Assembly (NCBI GenBank): GCA_045603585.1
Contig: JAZUMK010000027.1
Coordinates: 82,708-146,707, forward strand
Length of the DNA stretch: 64,000 nt
Direction of reading: 5' to 3'
From: SFEL01 sp045603585
GTDB lineage: Bacteria > Bacillota > Clostridia > Christensenellales > CAG-138
Shown: positions 1 to 7,576 of the stretch, in pieces
How the letters are laid out: the number at the start of each line of letters is the position of its first letter
How positions within the stretch are numbered: position 1 is the stretch's first letter
Translations under genes and position numbers: made by a program
The notes under the pieces: generated by a model
What the model was told of the DNA's origin: nothing
Seen by the model: the letters and a program-made list of their open reading frames with translations, nothing else
Database searches by the model: none

Positions 1-124
1 GAGTTATGGCACCCATTACAGCGTTAAGCACCAGCTTGCCCAATACCTTGAGGGGCCAGCGGAATACTTTGAACAGTATCCACAATATCAGCAGCCCTAT
101 TCCAAACATCACAAGCATTGTCAT
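1..124 (-). CDS. bofA: BofA-like pro-sigma-K processing inhibitor, N-terminal part
   Basis: Only the first ~41 codons lie in the window; the gene continues past position 1. The reading begins MTMLVMFGIGLLILW and continues with a hydrophobic segment, then a basic stretch (KVFRWPLKVLGKL) and LNAVMGA, which matches the usual BofA pattern of a membrane helix followed by a conserved Asn-containing hydrophobic segment. In Bacillus, BofA sits in the outer forespore membrane and restrains the SpoIVFB protease that activates sigma-K. It starts about 10 bases after the DUF2508 gene, the usual neighbour of bofA in Clostridia. The family call rests on short sequence and context. Confidence 0.7.
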   Translation of the reverse strand, partial: MTMLVMFGIGLLILWILFKVFRWPLKVLGKLVLNAVMGAIT

Positions 125-134
125 GATTTTTCTT

Positions 135-347
135 TTACTCCGTCCTCTGCTGCTCCATTGCGTATCTTCTCAGCAGCAGCATGTATTTTCTTCTGGCAGC
201 CTCCGCCTCATATATGGCATAGTCCACAAGATCTGTATCGCTTACGCTTTCAAAGTACCGCCCGGCCTCCTGCCATTGTTCCATGGCCTTTAAAACCTGA
301 GCGGCCCTGTCGTCCTGTTTTGTTTCTTTATTCTTCATAAACAGCAT
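135..347 (-). CDS. DUF2508 (YaaL-like) small protein
   Basis: A 70-residue charged protein with no membrane segment. The central motif, aromatic residues then SDTDLVDYAIYEAEAARRKYM, fits the DUF2508/YaaL family found next to recR and bofA in Firmicutes. Its function is not established. I start it at the ATG at 347, because the GGAGG just upstream would sit only 3 bases from the first possible ATG at 353 but 9 bases from this one; a third ATG at 338 is also possible. It lies between folT and bofA and is probably cotranscribed with both. Confidence 0.75.
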   Translation of the reverse strand: MLFMKNKETKQDDRAAQVLKAMEQWQEAGRYFESVSDTDLVDYAIYEAEAARRKYMLLLRRYAMEQQRTE

Positions 348-403
348 ATGCATTATCCTCCGTATTTTGGTATATACGGAAAAGTATGCACAGTTTTTAT
401 GAA

Positions 404-940
404 TTATATTACTCCGCCCCGCTTAAGCACCTTTAGCAGCCAGTATACCATCAGGGTATAAAGGGGGATCATCACTGCCTGATTGATGATTCTGGCATAG
501 ACGATATGGTATGGCGAGCCGTACAGCCACATGAGAAGCAGGGTATTGAGTATTACGCTGCATACCGTCTGCCCTGTAAATATTGCGGCAAACAGGCGCT
601 TCCAGGTAACCGGCTGTCCCTTGCGGAAGAAAAGCCCCGGAATAACGCCAAACAATACGCCGATAACGGTAAACCACGGCATATAGGGGCCTTTGGGGAA
701 TATCAGCGCCTGAAGCAGATCCGTAAGACCGCCCACCACGCCTCCGTAAACAGGCCCGAACAGCACCGCGGATATTATTACCGGCAGTACACCAAAGCCT
801 ATCTTGAGGGTATAGGAACCCAACGGCATGGCAGGTATGCTGAGCATTCCGCCCAGCACTACACCAAGGGCTGTGAGCAATGCGCAATACACAAGTTTTT
901 TTGTGCCGGCGCTGATGTTAAGACGGTTGTTGTTTTCCAT
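404..940 (-). CDS. folT: Folate ECF transporter S component FolT
   Basis: A 178-residue integral membrane protein with about six hydrophobic segments. The motif GPVYGGVVGGLTDLLQ and the early small-residue helix (ALLTALGVVLGGML) are typical of ECF S components that bind a vitamin and dock on the shared EcfAAT energising module, which is not in this window. The folate assignment comes mainly from the tetrahydrofolate riboswitch directly upstream, as FolT genes in Firmicutes often carry one. The start is supported by a GAGAGGTGGC ribosome site five bases before ATG. DUF2508 and bofA follow. In many Clostridia recR occupies this place, so the folT position is slightly unusual. Confidence 0.88.
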   Translation of the reverse strand: MENNNRLNISAGTKKLVYCALLTALGVVLGGMLSIPAMPLGSYTLKIGFGVLPVIISAVLFGPVYGGVVGGLTDLLQALIFPKGPYMPWFTVIGVLFGVIPGLFFRKGQPVTWKRLFAAIFTGQTVCSVILNTLLLMWLYGSPYHIVYARIINQAVMIPLYTLMVYWLLKVLKRGGVI

Positions 941-944
941 AAAA

Positions 945-1003
945 AGCCACCTCTCTTTACATAGCGTCCCTTAGTACCACATAAGAAGAGGTTGATCCTC
1001 ATG
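945..1003 (-). promoter_or_regulatory. Possible anti-Shine-Dalgarno switch between the THF aptamer and folT
   Basis: Read on the minus strand, the aptamer is followed by GAGG-ATCAA-CCTC, a small hairpin. The same CCTCT could instead pair with AGAGG of the folT ribosome site about 35 bases later. No terminator with a U run is present here, so control of translation is the simpler model. The alternative pairings are seen in the sequence; the regulatory role is inferred. Confidence 0.4.
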
Positions 1004-1008
1004 GTTAT

Positions 1009-1128
1009 GCAGCAGCGGGATGCGGAAGCCGTACCGCAAGCGTCTTGCGCTATTCGTCCGACCGTCAACTCCCCGTCCGGTCAGCACTGTGAGGGAAATC
1101 CCCGCCGCGCACGGCAACCTACTCTGCG
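1009..1128 (-). promoter_or_regulatory. Tetrahydrofolate (THF-I) riboswitch
   Basis: The minus strand starts with GCAGAGTAGG, close to the conserved GGAGAGTAG of THF-I aptamers, and ends with CCGCATCCCGCT, close to the conserved GCATCCGCTCC. Between them GCCGTGC pairs with GGTACGGC (P2), TGACCG pairs with CGGTCG (P3, enclosing the GACGGGGAGTTGA loop), and the conserved ACGAA joins a short GCG-CAAGA-CGC hairpin (P4). The order and spacing match the known class and the downstream gene is folT. Binding of reduced folate should lower FolT production. Confidence 0.85.
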
Positions 1129-1189
1129 TTTTATATTTTTCACTGTGCTATTTTACACTATTTTTGTATGCTGTGTCCACTTTTTTGAG

Positions 1190-3043
1190 CTATCTTCCGG
1201 TTATGTCCACCTCAATACAGTATGTGGCCTTTACCCTCTGCCCCATTGTATCCGCATCGCTGTATGTCATATATACGGTGCCTGCGCTGCTGCCGGGATA
1301 AATGGAGGTTGTAGGGAAATCTCCGATTTTTGTGTTTTTTCCCGACGCAACATCGTACATCCACAGAGTATACGGATATTCATCCTGCTGCTGTGCCGAT
1401 GTTTCTTCAGAGCTTTCGCCGCCCTCGCCGGAAAGTCGGTTTTCAAAGTAATACAGCTTTGTACCGTCCTTTGACCAGATAAAAGACTGAGGGCCGAACT
1501 CGTTGGTTATGGTGGTACTTTCACCTGTTGCCATATCGTAAAGGCGGAACTTTGCCGAAGCTGTGCTGGCTGCGGATATGCCGCTTTCGGCGTTGATGGC
1601 CATATATGCATTATCCGGAGAAAGCTCAAATGAGCTTCCCTCGGTAAAGTACTTGCGAACACCGCCGTCGCTCTTTACCCGGTATATGATGTCTCCCCTG
1701 TCCATATCCCCCTGCACAAAAAACAGGCCGCCGTCACAGTATGCAATGCATCCTTCGTCTGCGCCGTTTTTCTCCACAACGCCGTGGCGCTTGTTTTCTG
1801 TGGGTACGTCAAAGTCATACTGGTGTATCAGCATGGCATCCGTGCCGCTGACAGCGTATATCGTAGTGCCAAGATCATCCCAGGTATATGCGCTTACCAT
1901 ATCTCCGAAGCCCATATCCTTAAGATTTACGGACAGTTCTTCCGTCTCCACGTCAAAGATATAGAAGTTGGTTGCCTCCTCTGCCCTTTCCAGCACTGCA
2001 AGGCGCCGTCCATCGGGAGAGAACGCCGCGCTTTCCACGGTCTGAAACTCATAGTCCAGAAAGCTCTCGGTACTGCCGTCGGCATTCATTACACACAGCA
2101 TCTCGCATTCATACTCAGAGGACATATTGCTTATAACTGTGCGGCGGGTATAAAGCACGCCATCTCCGGTGCGTTTGGGTAGATCCGTAAGATACCATCC
2201 ATCAGGTATAAACACCTGCGCCGCTGCCGAGCTTTCCAGGCGGGCTACGTTTTCCGAATATGCCGCCATATATCCTAGGGAAGCATCATATGCGGGACGG
2301 GCGCCATATTCTGCCGGCTGCACTGTCCATTCCTCACGAACGGCATTGGGATATTTTTCTACCGAATCGTTTATAAAAAGCTCAGCCGTTATATCCGACT
2401 CCATCGCCTCTGATACCAGCATGATATTCTGCAGCGAGGCATCAAGGCTGGGGGTCATGGCAATATCCGCAAGCCTGCCGGCGCAGAAATCCCGATATGC
2501 ATTCGCAGTTGCAATAAAATATTGCTTTTCCTTGCCCCTTTTTTCTTCCGGCTTGGGCATGGGCTTTATCTCTATCTCCAGTTGATTGCCGCTGGAAAAT
2601 GCCTTAAAAGCCGCATCTGCAGAAAGCTGAAAATAAACGCATGCTTTCTTCTCGCCCTCCATCCTGTGCAAAAAGCTGCCCAATACACAGCCCGCGGAAG
2701 AAAATCCGTCATGCTCATAATCCGAGTATTCCAAAGATTCAAACTCAACCACCAGTCGGGAAGGATAGCCGAGCGGATATATACTGTATTCCGGTGTTGT
2801 TGATGCAGGCGCTTCCTCTCCGCCGCCGCTCATGCGGCTGCCCACGTTGAAAACAAACCTGATATAGGTGCTGTCCCCGTTCTGCCATACAGATATTTCC
2901 CTTGCATTGGCATGCTCCAGCGCAACGCCGCCGGAAATATCCCCCTTGGTGGTGTATCCTTTAAAAGGATCCTCCTTGGGAGAGCATGCGGCAAAGGAAA
3001 GCAATATACAGGCTGCTGCAACAGCGCAAATAATTCGCTTCAT
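1190..3043 (-). CDS. Secreted lipoprotein with beta-propeller-like repeats
   Basis: The protein has 617 residues. A signal peptide ends in the lipobox LSFAAC, with the lipidated Cys at residue 20, so it should be anchored outside the membrane. Residues ~35-160 have alternating strands (STYIRFVFNV, RLVVEFESLEY) that resemble an AMIN-like fold. The C-terminal half carries repeated blade-like motifs such as FSPDGRRLAVLE, LSPDNAYMAI and WSKDGTKLYYF, as in TolB/PD40 propellers. No catalytic motif is visible and I do not recognise the gene. GGAGG lies 8 bases before ATG and a promoter is visible upstream. A cell-wall-associated binding or sensor role is only a guess. Confidence 0.7.
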   Translation of the reverse strand: MKRIICAVAAACILLSFAACSPKEDPFKGYTTKGDISGGVALEHANAREISVWQNGDSTYIRFVFNVGSRMSGGGEEAPASTTPEYSIYPLGYPSRLVVEFESLEYSDYEHDGFSSAGCVLGSFLHRMEGEKKACVYFQLSADAAFKAFSSGNQLEIEIKPMPKPEEKRGKEKQYFIATANAYRDFCAGRLADIAMTPSLDASLQNIMLVSEAMESDITAELFINDSVEKYPNAVREEWTVQPAEYGARPAYDASLGYMAAYSENVARLESSAAAQVFIPDGWYLTDLPKRTGDGVLYTRRTVISNMSSEYECEMLCVMNADGSTESFLDYEFQTVESAAFSPDGRRLAVLERAEEATNFYIFDVETEELSVNLKDMGFGDMVSAYTWDDLGTTIYAVSGTDAMLIHQYDFDVPTENKRHGVVEKNGADEGCIAYCDGGLFFVQGDMDRGDIIYRVKSDGGVRKYFTEGSSFELSPDNAYMAINAESGISAASTASAKFRLYDMATGESTTITNEFGPQSFIWSKDGTKLYYFENRLSGEGGESSEETSAQQQDEYPYTLWMYDVASGKNTKIGDFPTTSIYPGSSAGTVYMTYSDADTMGQRVKATYCIEVDITGR

Positions 3044-3099
3044 GGTTTTTCCTCCGAAAAATCATTGGCAGATATTTATAATCTTTTCGCTTGATTATG

Positions 3100-3128
3100 A
3101 TTATACCACTCAAAATACCCTGCCGTAA
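3100..3128 (-). promoter_or_regulatory. Promoter of the propeller lipoprotein
   Basis: On the minus strand TTACGG is followed after 17 bases by a perfect TATAAT (plus-strand 3100-3105). It lies 57 bases before the lipoprotein start. Confidence 0.55.
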
Positions 3129-3210
3129 CCCTGTTTGCCCTATTGTTTATAATTCAAAGTTTGTTTATATTTATCAGACAAAAGGTATTTCCTTACCTAT
3201 TGGTATTTGA

Positions 3211-3243
3211 TATAATATGCTATGACTAGACCTTTCAGGAGGT
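3211..3243 (+). promoter_or_regulatory. -10 box and ribosome site of the zinc-ribbon gene
   Basis: TATAAT lies at 3211-3216; no good -35 box is visible 16-18 bases upstream, so the promoter may need an activator. AGGAGGT at 3237-3243 directly abuts the first ATG at 3244, which is too close. It fits the second ATG at 3250 with six bases between, and this decides the start. Confidence 0.5.
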
Positions 3244-3249
3244 ATGATT

Positions 3250-5016
3250 ATGATCTGTAAAAACTGCGGCGCAAACAACGAAGATTTCCTGGAATTCTGC
3301 GAAAAATGTTCTGCGCCCCTTAATGAGAGCCAGTCTTCAGCTGCCCCCTCTGCGGGCAGAAATTTTGTAAGCTCTCCCAAATGGGCCAAGCCCGATTTTA
3401 ATGCCAATACCATATCCGAAAGCGATATCCCTTCGGATTATTTTACCGCTTCTCAGGCTCCGGAAGTAACCGTACAGCCCATGGTTCAGCAGCCCGCTTA
3501 TCAGCAGAGCGCCCGCCGCGTACAGAGCGCCGGCGCAACCTGCGCCAAGTGCGGTGCATCCATGATTGCAGGACAGCGTTTCTGCAATTCCTGCGGATAT
3601 CGTTCCGATTCCGCCCCTGCCGCCCCTGCGGCCGCAGCTTCTTCCGCAGCTTCTTCCGTCTGGACAGGCTCCTATGGTTCTTCCCAGAACATGAAGTTTG
3701 CCGATCCCATTGACGACAGCATGTTCTCTTACGACTATACGGATGACATGAGAGATGAGCGCCCCTCCCGGAGCAAGGCTTCCAAGAGCAAGAGCGCTCC
3801 CGCCAAGAAGGGCAGCTCCTCCAAGTCCAAATCCAAAGCCAAGTCCAAGTCCGCTTCCCGCAAAAAGCGCGGCGGCGTCAACATTAAGCTTATGGGCATG
3901 ATTCTGGGCGGCGTTGTAGTTGCAGGCTTGTTGATTTTCGGCGTAATCAAGCTTATCGGCGGCGGCCTGTTTGCCGGTTCCGCCGTAACAGAGGAGCCCG
4001 TGATCGAAAAGACCACCTCCGCTGACGGCAACGTGGTATACAACATCACCACCTATGCCAAAAAGGGCAGCACCATCCGCTTTGAGGGCGGCTCCATCCA
4101 GCGCGAAGAGCCCGTTACCGGCAAGTCCGTTACCTTCGCTATTCCCGAGCAGCTTTGGATCCCCGGCGAGCCCGTCGATCCCGAGCAGCTGGCAACCGAC
4201 GGAACTCTGCCTGTATACCCCGATATCAGCGTAATCAACAAGAAGGGCGAAAGCGAAGACGTGACCTTTGCACAGCCCATCTACATCCCCATTCCCACCA
4301 TCGATATGACAGTAACCTCTCCCAACACCGAGAGCTTCTCTGTCACCAGCCCCGCCGTTGAAGTATCCGGCATGGTTGGCGATACCTCCGCATCCGTATT
4401 CGTAGGAGAAGCCGCAGTGCCCGTTGATGAAACCGGCAGCTTTACCTACGTTTACAATCTCACCGAGCCCGGTTCTGTTACTCTGAATGTTGAGGCACGC
4501 AAGAACGGTTACGCCATCGCCCGCAAGACCTTCAATATTGAGTACTCTGCCGATGCGGCGGGTAGCAACACAGGTACAGGAGCTGCTTCCGGCACCACCA
4601 CCGCTCCCGGCAATGCCAAGTCCATCTACTACGCAACCGATGACGGCATCAATGTACGCGATATCGCCGGCACCTCCGGCAACAAGGTCGGCACCCTTGC
4701 CCTGGGTGAAAAGGTTTACGTTATCAGCGCAGACAATAACGACTGGTACAAGATCGCATACAACGGCGGCGAAGCATATGTATCCGGCGGTTACATCAGA
4801 AAGGTAAGCGATATAAGCGCCTATACCACCACTCCCGCCTCCATCAAGGGTGACGATATCAATATCCGCTCCGCTGCATCTTCGGATGCCGAGCGCGTTG
4901 AGGTGCTCTCCAACGGCACCGCCGTAAGCTTCATCAAGGATGCAGGCAATGGCTGGAGCATGATCGAATACAACAACAAGATACTCTTTGTATCCACCCA
5001 GTACCTGCAGAAATAA
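3250..5016 (+). CDS. Membrane protein with double zinc ribbon and two C-terminal SH3b domains
   Basis: The protein has 588 residues from the ATG at 3250. Two four-cysteine zinc ribbons lie at the cytoplasmic N-terminus (C3/C6/C17/C20 and C98/C101/C112/C115). A Pro/Ala/Ser linker follows, then a strongly basic Lys/Ser tract (~175-210) and one membrane helix (~214-238). The outer part has Ig-like strands, and two bacterial SH3 domains (from ~465) start with the typical INVRD and INIRS signatures. This suggests a sensor or scaffold linking cytosol and cell wall; the function is unknown. Codon use is strongly biased (ATC, GCC, CCC; few ATA), as in the dnaK and EF-G-like genes here, which suggests high expression. 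A strong terminator follows. Confidence 0.85.
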   Translation: MICKNCGANNEDFLEFCEKCSAPLNESQSSAAPSAGRNFVSSPKWAKPDFNANTISESDIPSDYFTASQAPEVTVQPMVQQPAYQQSARRVQSAGATCAKCGASMIAGQRFCNSCGYRSDSAPAAPAAAASSAASSVWTGSYGSSQNMKFADPIDDSMFSYDYTDDMRDERPSRSKASKSKSAPAKKGSSSKSKSKAKSKSASRKKRGGVNIKLMGMILGGVVVAGLLIFGVIKLIGGGLFAGSAVTEEPVIEKTTSADGNVVYNITTYAKKGSTIRFEGGSIQREEPVTGKSVTFAIPEQLWIPGEPVDPEQLATDGTLPVYPDISVINKKGESEDVTFAQPIYIPIPTIDMTVTSPNTESFSVTSPAVEVSGMVGDTSASVFVGEAAVPVDETGSFTYVYNLTEPGSVTLNVEARKNGYAIARKTFNIEYSADAAGSNTGTGAASGTTTAPGNAKSIYYATDDGINVRDIAGTSGNKVGTLALGEKVYVISADNNDWYKIAYNGGEAYVSGGYIRKVSDISAYTTTPASIKGDDINIRSAASSDAERVEVLSNGTAVSFIKDAGNGWSMIEYNNKILFVSTQYLQK

Positions 5017-5033
5017 ACCACACTCGTCTTTCA

Positions 5034-5069
5034 GGGCGGCGGAGCGATTTACCGCCGCCCTTGATTTTT
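5034..5069 (+). terminator. Rho-independent terminator after the zinc-ribbon gene
   Basis: GGGCGGCGG (5034-5042) pairs with CCGCCGCCC (5052-5060), followed by TTGATTTTT. It ends right before the ribosome site of the next gene. Confidence 0.85.
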
Positions 5070-5085
5070 GAAGGAGATATATTCC

Positions 5086-5358
5086 ATGAAGCTTTGGGGA
5101 ATTATTCGCAAAAACGATAAAATACAGCGCCAGCACACCATAGAATATGAGGGCCTGACCCGTGACACTGCTTCTGATTGGGATGAACTCATCAGTCCTT
5201 TGTGTCAGGAGCTGGACCTTTCCCGTCCGCTGATGCTGAAAAAGCATCTGAAAGAAATAGAAGATTTTTCCAGGGTTGTATTTCTTCCATCGGATTTTAT
5301 CGATTCTGTGGACTTTGATAAATTTGAAATCGAAATATTTTATCCGAAGAAAAAGTAA
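5086..5358 (+). CDS. Small conserved-looking protein of unknown function
   Basis: A 90-residue soluble, acidic and basic mixed protein beginning MKLWGIIRKNDKI. AAGGAG (5071-5076) is nine bases before this ATG, so the longer in-frame reading from 5068 is not the start. The body contains LDLSRPLMLKKHLKEIEDF and ends FDKFEIEIFYPKKK. I do not recognise the family with certainty. It follows the terminator of the zinc-ribbon gene and precedes a DUF378 gene; read-through or an unseen promoter would be needed to express it. Confidence 0.75.
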   Translation: MKLWGIIRKNDKIQRQHTIEYEGLTRDTASDWDELISPLCQELDLSRPLMLKKHLKEIEDFSRVVFLPSDFIDSVDFDKFEIEIFYPKKK

Positions 5359-5428
5359 ATTTTTCCCTGGTATCCTTTTGCTTTAACCGTCACATGATAA
5401 TCCCATCAAAGCAAAAGGAGCTTGTACA

Positions 5429-5638
5429 ATGGATACTCTTGCACTGATTCTCGTTATAATCGGCGCCCTCAACTGGGGTCTTATAGGTCTTTTCCAGTTT
5501 GACCTTGTTGCCAGTCTTTTCGGCGGCATGAGCGCCACATTCGCCCGTATCGTCTATACCCTGGTGGGTCTTGCAGGCGTATGGGGCATCACCCTGCTTT
5601 TCAGGCGGGACGGCATCAAACACCACGACGAACACTAA
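5429..5638 (+). CDS. DUF378 membrane protein (YuzA-like)
   Basis: A 69-residue protein with two hydrophobic helices. The first carries the family signature IIGALNWGLIGLF; the second is IVYTLVGLAGVWGITLLF. The C-terminus is short, charged and His-rich. The AAAGGAG ribosome site is eight bases before ATG. The function of DUF378 proteins is not known; they are small membrane proteins common in Firmicutes. A clear terminator follows. Confidence 0.85.
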   Translation: MDTLALILVIIGALNWGLIGLFQFDLVASLFGGMSATFARIVYTLVGLAGVWGITLLFRRDGIKHHDEH

Positions 5639-5653
5639 TCCCCAATTAAAAAG

Positions 5654-5679
5654 CCGCAGAGCTGCATCTGCGGTTTTTT
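5654..5679 (+). terminator. Terminator after the DUF378 gene
   Basis: CCGCAG (5654-5659) pairs with CTGCGG (5668-5673), followed by six T. It lies between convergent genes. Confidence 0.85.
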
Positions 5680-5705
5680 ACATTTAAATCCTTACATATT
5701 CAATA

Positions 5706-6911
5706 TTAATTGGCTTTGTCCAGATACTGCATTGCCTTCTGAAGCTGCGTATCTGCCTCTGCAGGTATTTCGGTTATTGCATAGGAAAGATATTCTTCAG
5801 GCAGTTCAATGTATATGTCAGGGAATACGCCTTCTCCATGGATATTATTGCCATTCGGAGTGTAGTAGGCATCCGTGGTAAGCTTAAGCCATCCCCCTGT
5901 GGAGGATATCGGCATGGTGGTCTGTACGATGCCCTTGCCGAAGGTTTTTGTCCCGATTACCGCACCTATGCCGTTTTCCTGTACAGCCGCTGTGAGTATT
6001 TCGCTGGCAGATGCGGAATTTTCATTTACCAGTACAGCAACGGGAATCTCAATGGATTCCCCATTGGCCTCAAATATCTCCTCTTCTCTGGAATCCCCAT
6101 CTCCCACGCTCACTATACGCATGCCCCTGCCAAGAAGCTGATCGGCAATATCCACAACCAGATCCAGCGCTCCGCCGGGATTATTTCGAAGGTCTATTAT
6201 GAGCGAGTTCATTCCTCCGCCGTTCAATTCGGCTATCGCCTCTTCAAATTCATCGGCACAGTTTCCGGTAAACATGCTTATGGCTATATAACCTATGTTT
6301 CCCTCGAGCATACGGTATCCCACATGCTTTACCGCAATGTTTCCCCCGGCAACGCTTATTTCAATGGTTTCATTTCCCCGCAAGAGAGTAAGAAGCACTC
6401 CCTCTTTTTCCTTTGCGTCTATGGCTGCACTCAGTTCCTCAAGGAGCATATTCGCAGTGGGCTCACCGTCAATATGGGTTATAATATCACCAACTTTTAT
6501 CCCAGCCGCCTCGGATGTACCTCCTTCGTATACCTCAAGCACCGCAGCACCAACAGCATCCGGCTGCCCCACCAGCAGCCCTATGCCGTAATATTCCCCA
6601 TTCATGGAGGAAAGGTGCTGCTGATATTCCTCTGCGGTATAATAGCAGGCATATGGATCTTCCAGCGTGCTGACCATACCTGAGGCCGCTCCTGCCACCA
6701 GCTCATCCCTTGAGGGCGCCCTTTCATAAAATTCATCCTCTATTTTGTCCGCCAGTTCATCCAGCGCTATAAGCTGGCTGTATTCCTTATATTCCCTTGC
6801 AGACATTATCACGGTATTTCCCACACCGCCCCGCATAAGCAATATGGTAGCGGCGCAGGAAAGCAGCGATGCCGCTATAACATAAACAATGATTTTTGAC
6901 CTGTATCTCAT
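5706..6911 (-). CDS. C-terminal processing peptidase, S41 family (CtpA-like)
   Basis: The protein has 401 residues. One N-terminal membrane anchor (IIVYVIAASLLSC) places the enzyme outside the membrane. A PDZ domain (~105-190) contains the carboxylate-binding YYGIGLL loop and precedes the S41 protease core with LIIDLRNNPGG. The catalytic Ser is in NENSASASE (~residue 299) and the Lys in GTKTFGKG (~326). Such enzymes trim extracytoplasmic proteins, including sporulation signalling factors in Bacillus. The start at 6911 is set by GGAGG ten bases upstream; the longer in-frame extension would cross the preceding terminator. Confidence 0.93.
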   Translation of the reverse strand: MRYRSKIIVYVIAASLLSCAATILLMRGGVGNTVIMSAREYKEYSQLIALDELADKIEDEFYERAPSRDELVAGAASGMVSTLEDPYACYYTAEEYQQHLSSMNGEYYGIGLLVGQPDAVGAAVLEVYEGGTSEAAGIKVGDIITHIDGEPTANMLLEELSAAIDAKEKEGVLLTLLRGNETIEISVAGGNIAVKHVGYRMLEGNIGYIAISMFTGNCADEFEEAIAELNGGGMNSLIIDLRNNPGGALDLVVDIADQLLGRGMRIVSVGDGDSREEEIFEANGESIEIPVAVLVNENSASASEILTAAVQENGIGAVIGTKTFGKGIVQTTMPISSTGGWLKLTTDAYYTPNGNNIHGEGVFPDIYIELPEEYLSYAITEIPAEADTQLQKAMQYLDKAN

Positions 6912-6990
6912 AAAATCCGCACCTCCCCGAGGACTATCTATTGTATGTTGGTTTTGCCTCGTATATTTTAGCAGTAAACAATTATGATAA

Positions 6991-7021
6991 ATAAAAAATG
7001 CGGGGGAAATACGCCCCCGCA
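6991..7021 (-). terminator. Terminator of the P-loop-like gene
   Basis: TGCGGGGG and CCCCCGCA form an eight-pair stem (6999-7006 with 7014-7021), followed on the minus strand by a run of T. It separates the gene at 7035 from the S41 protease. Confidence 0.85.
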
Positions 7022-7034
7022 CAATTTATTAAAT

Positions 7035-7442
7035 TTACTCAGCCATATAGCCTTTAAGGTAATCAGGCACGCCATCGCCGCTCATAGCAACTACGATCTC
7101 TATGCCCGCTTCAGCTGAAAACTCATCCAGCCTCTTGAACATTCCCGCAAGAACTTCCTCGGAACAGTCCACCATCTTGGTAAGGCCATCAACAAATACC
7201 ATTTCCAGGTCGAAATCCTGAGCGGCCACGCCTGCAATGAATCCCAGAAACATATCGGGAGTGTTTATTTTATAATGCCCCGCATCAATAAAGCGTATGG
7301 CATGCTTCAGCTCGAAGAGATACTGTCCCTCTGCGTCTATGAATACAACGCTGCCTTTGGTCTGATCCAGTGAGTCATTGGCCATCTGTATTATGCGCTT
7401 TGAGTTGCCGGCTCCCTTTTCGCCGAAGATAACACGAACCAA
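7035..7442 (-). CDS. Small NTPase-like protein with altered Walker A motif
   Basis: The protein has 135 residues. It begins LVRVIFGEKGAGNSKR, followed by alternating strands and helices (VVFIDAEG, LEMVFVDGL, IEIVVAMSG) as in a compact P-loop fold. The Walker A position reads GxxGxGNS, with Asn where Lys is expected; VFVDG could serve as the Walker B strand. I recall related short clostridial proteins annotated as ATP-binding, most with GKT. A TTG start at 7442 is chosen because GGAGG lies nine bases upstream; no ATG fits. Its role is unknown. It follows metK but a hairpin separates them. Confidence 0.7.
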   Translation of the reverse strand: MVRVIFGEKGAGNSKRIIQMANDSLDQTKGSVVFIDAEGQYLFELKHAIRFIDAGHYKINTPDMFLGFIAGVAAQDFDLEMVFVDGLTKMVDCSEEVLAGMFKRLDEFSAEAGIEIVVAMSGDGVPDYLKGYMAE

Positions 7443-7513
7443 TTTGAGTGTCCTCCATATGCAGTATTGTGGCAGGAGGCTATTCCTATCCACTATGTAC
7501 ATTATAACCGTAA

Positions 7514-7542
7514 ATGCGCCGGGGAATCAACCGACCCGGCGC
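7514..7542 (-). terminator. Hairpin after metK
   Basis: TGCGCCGGG pairs with CCCGGCGCA across a short loop. On the minus strand the following T tract is weak, while on the plus strand it is five T, so direction is not certain. Its position just after the metK stop supports a metK terminator. Confidence 0.6.
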
Positions 7543-7576
7543 ATTTTTACAAAACATTTCAGATTATAGTTATAAA

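Noticed and set aside
3337..5247. 636-residue open frame on the minus strand opposite the zinc-ribbon gene
   Set aside because: It is a mirror of a codon-biased gene (few TTA, CTA, TCA codons, so few antisense stops); composition is Gly/Ala-rich with no family motif or ribosome site.
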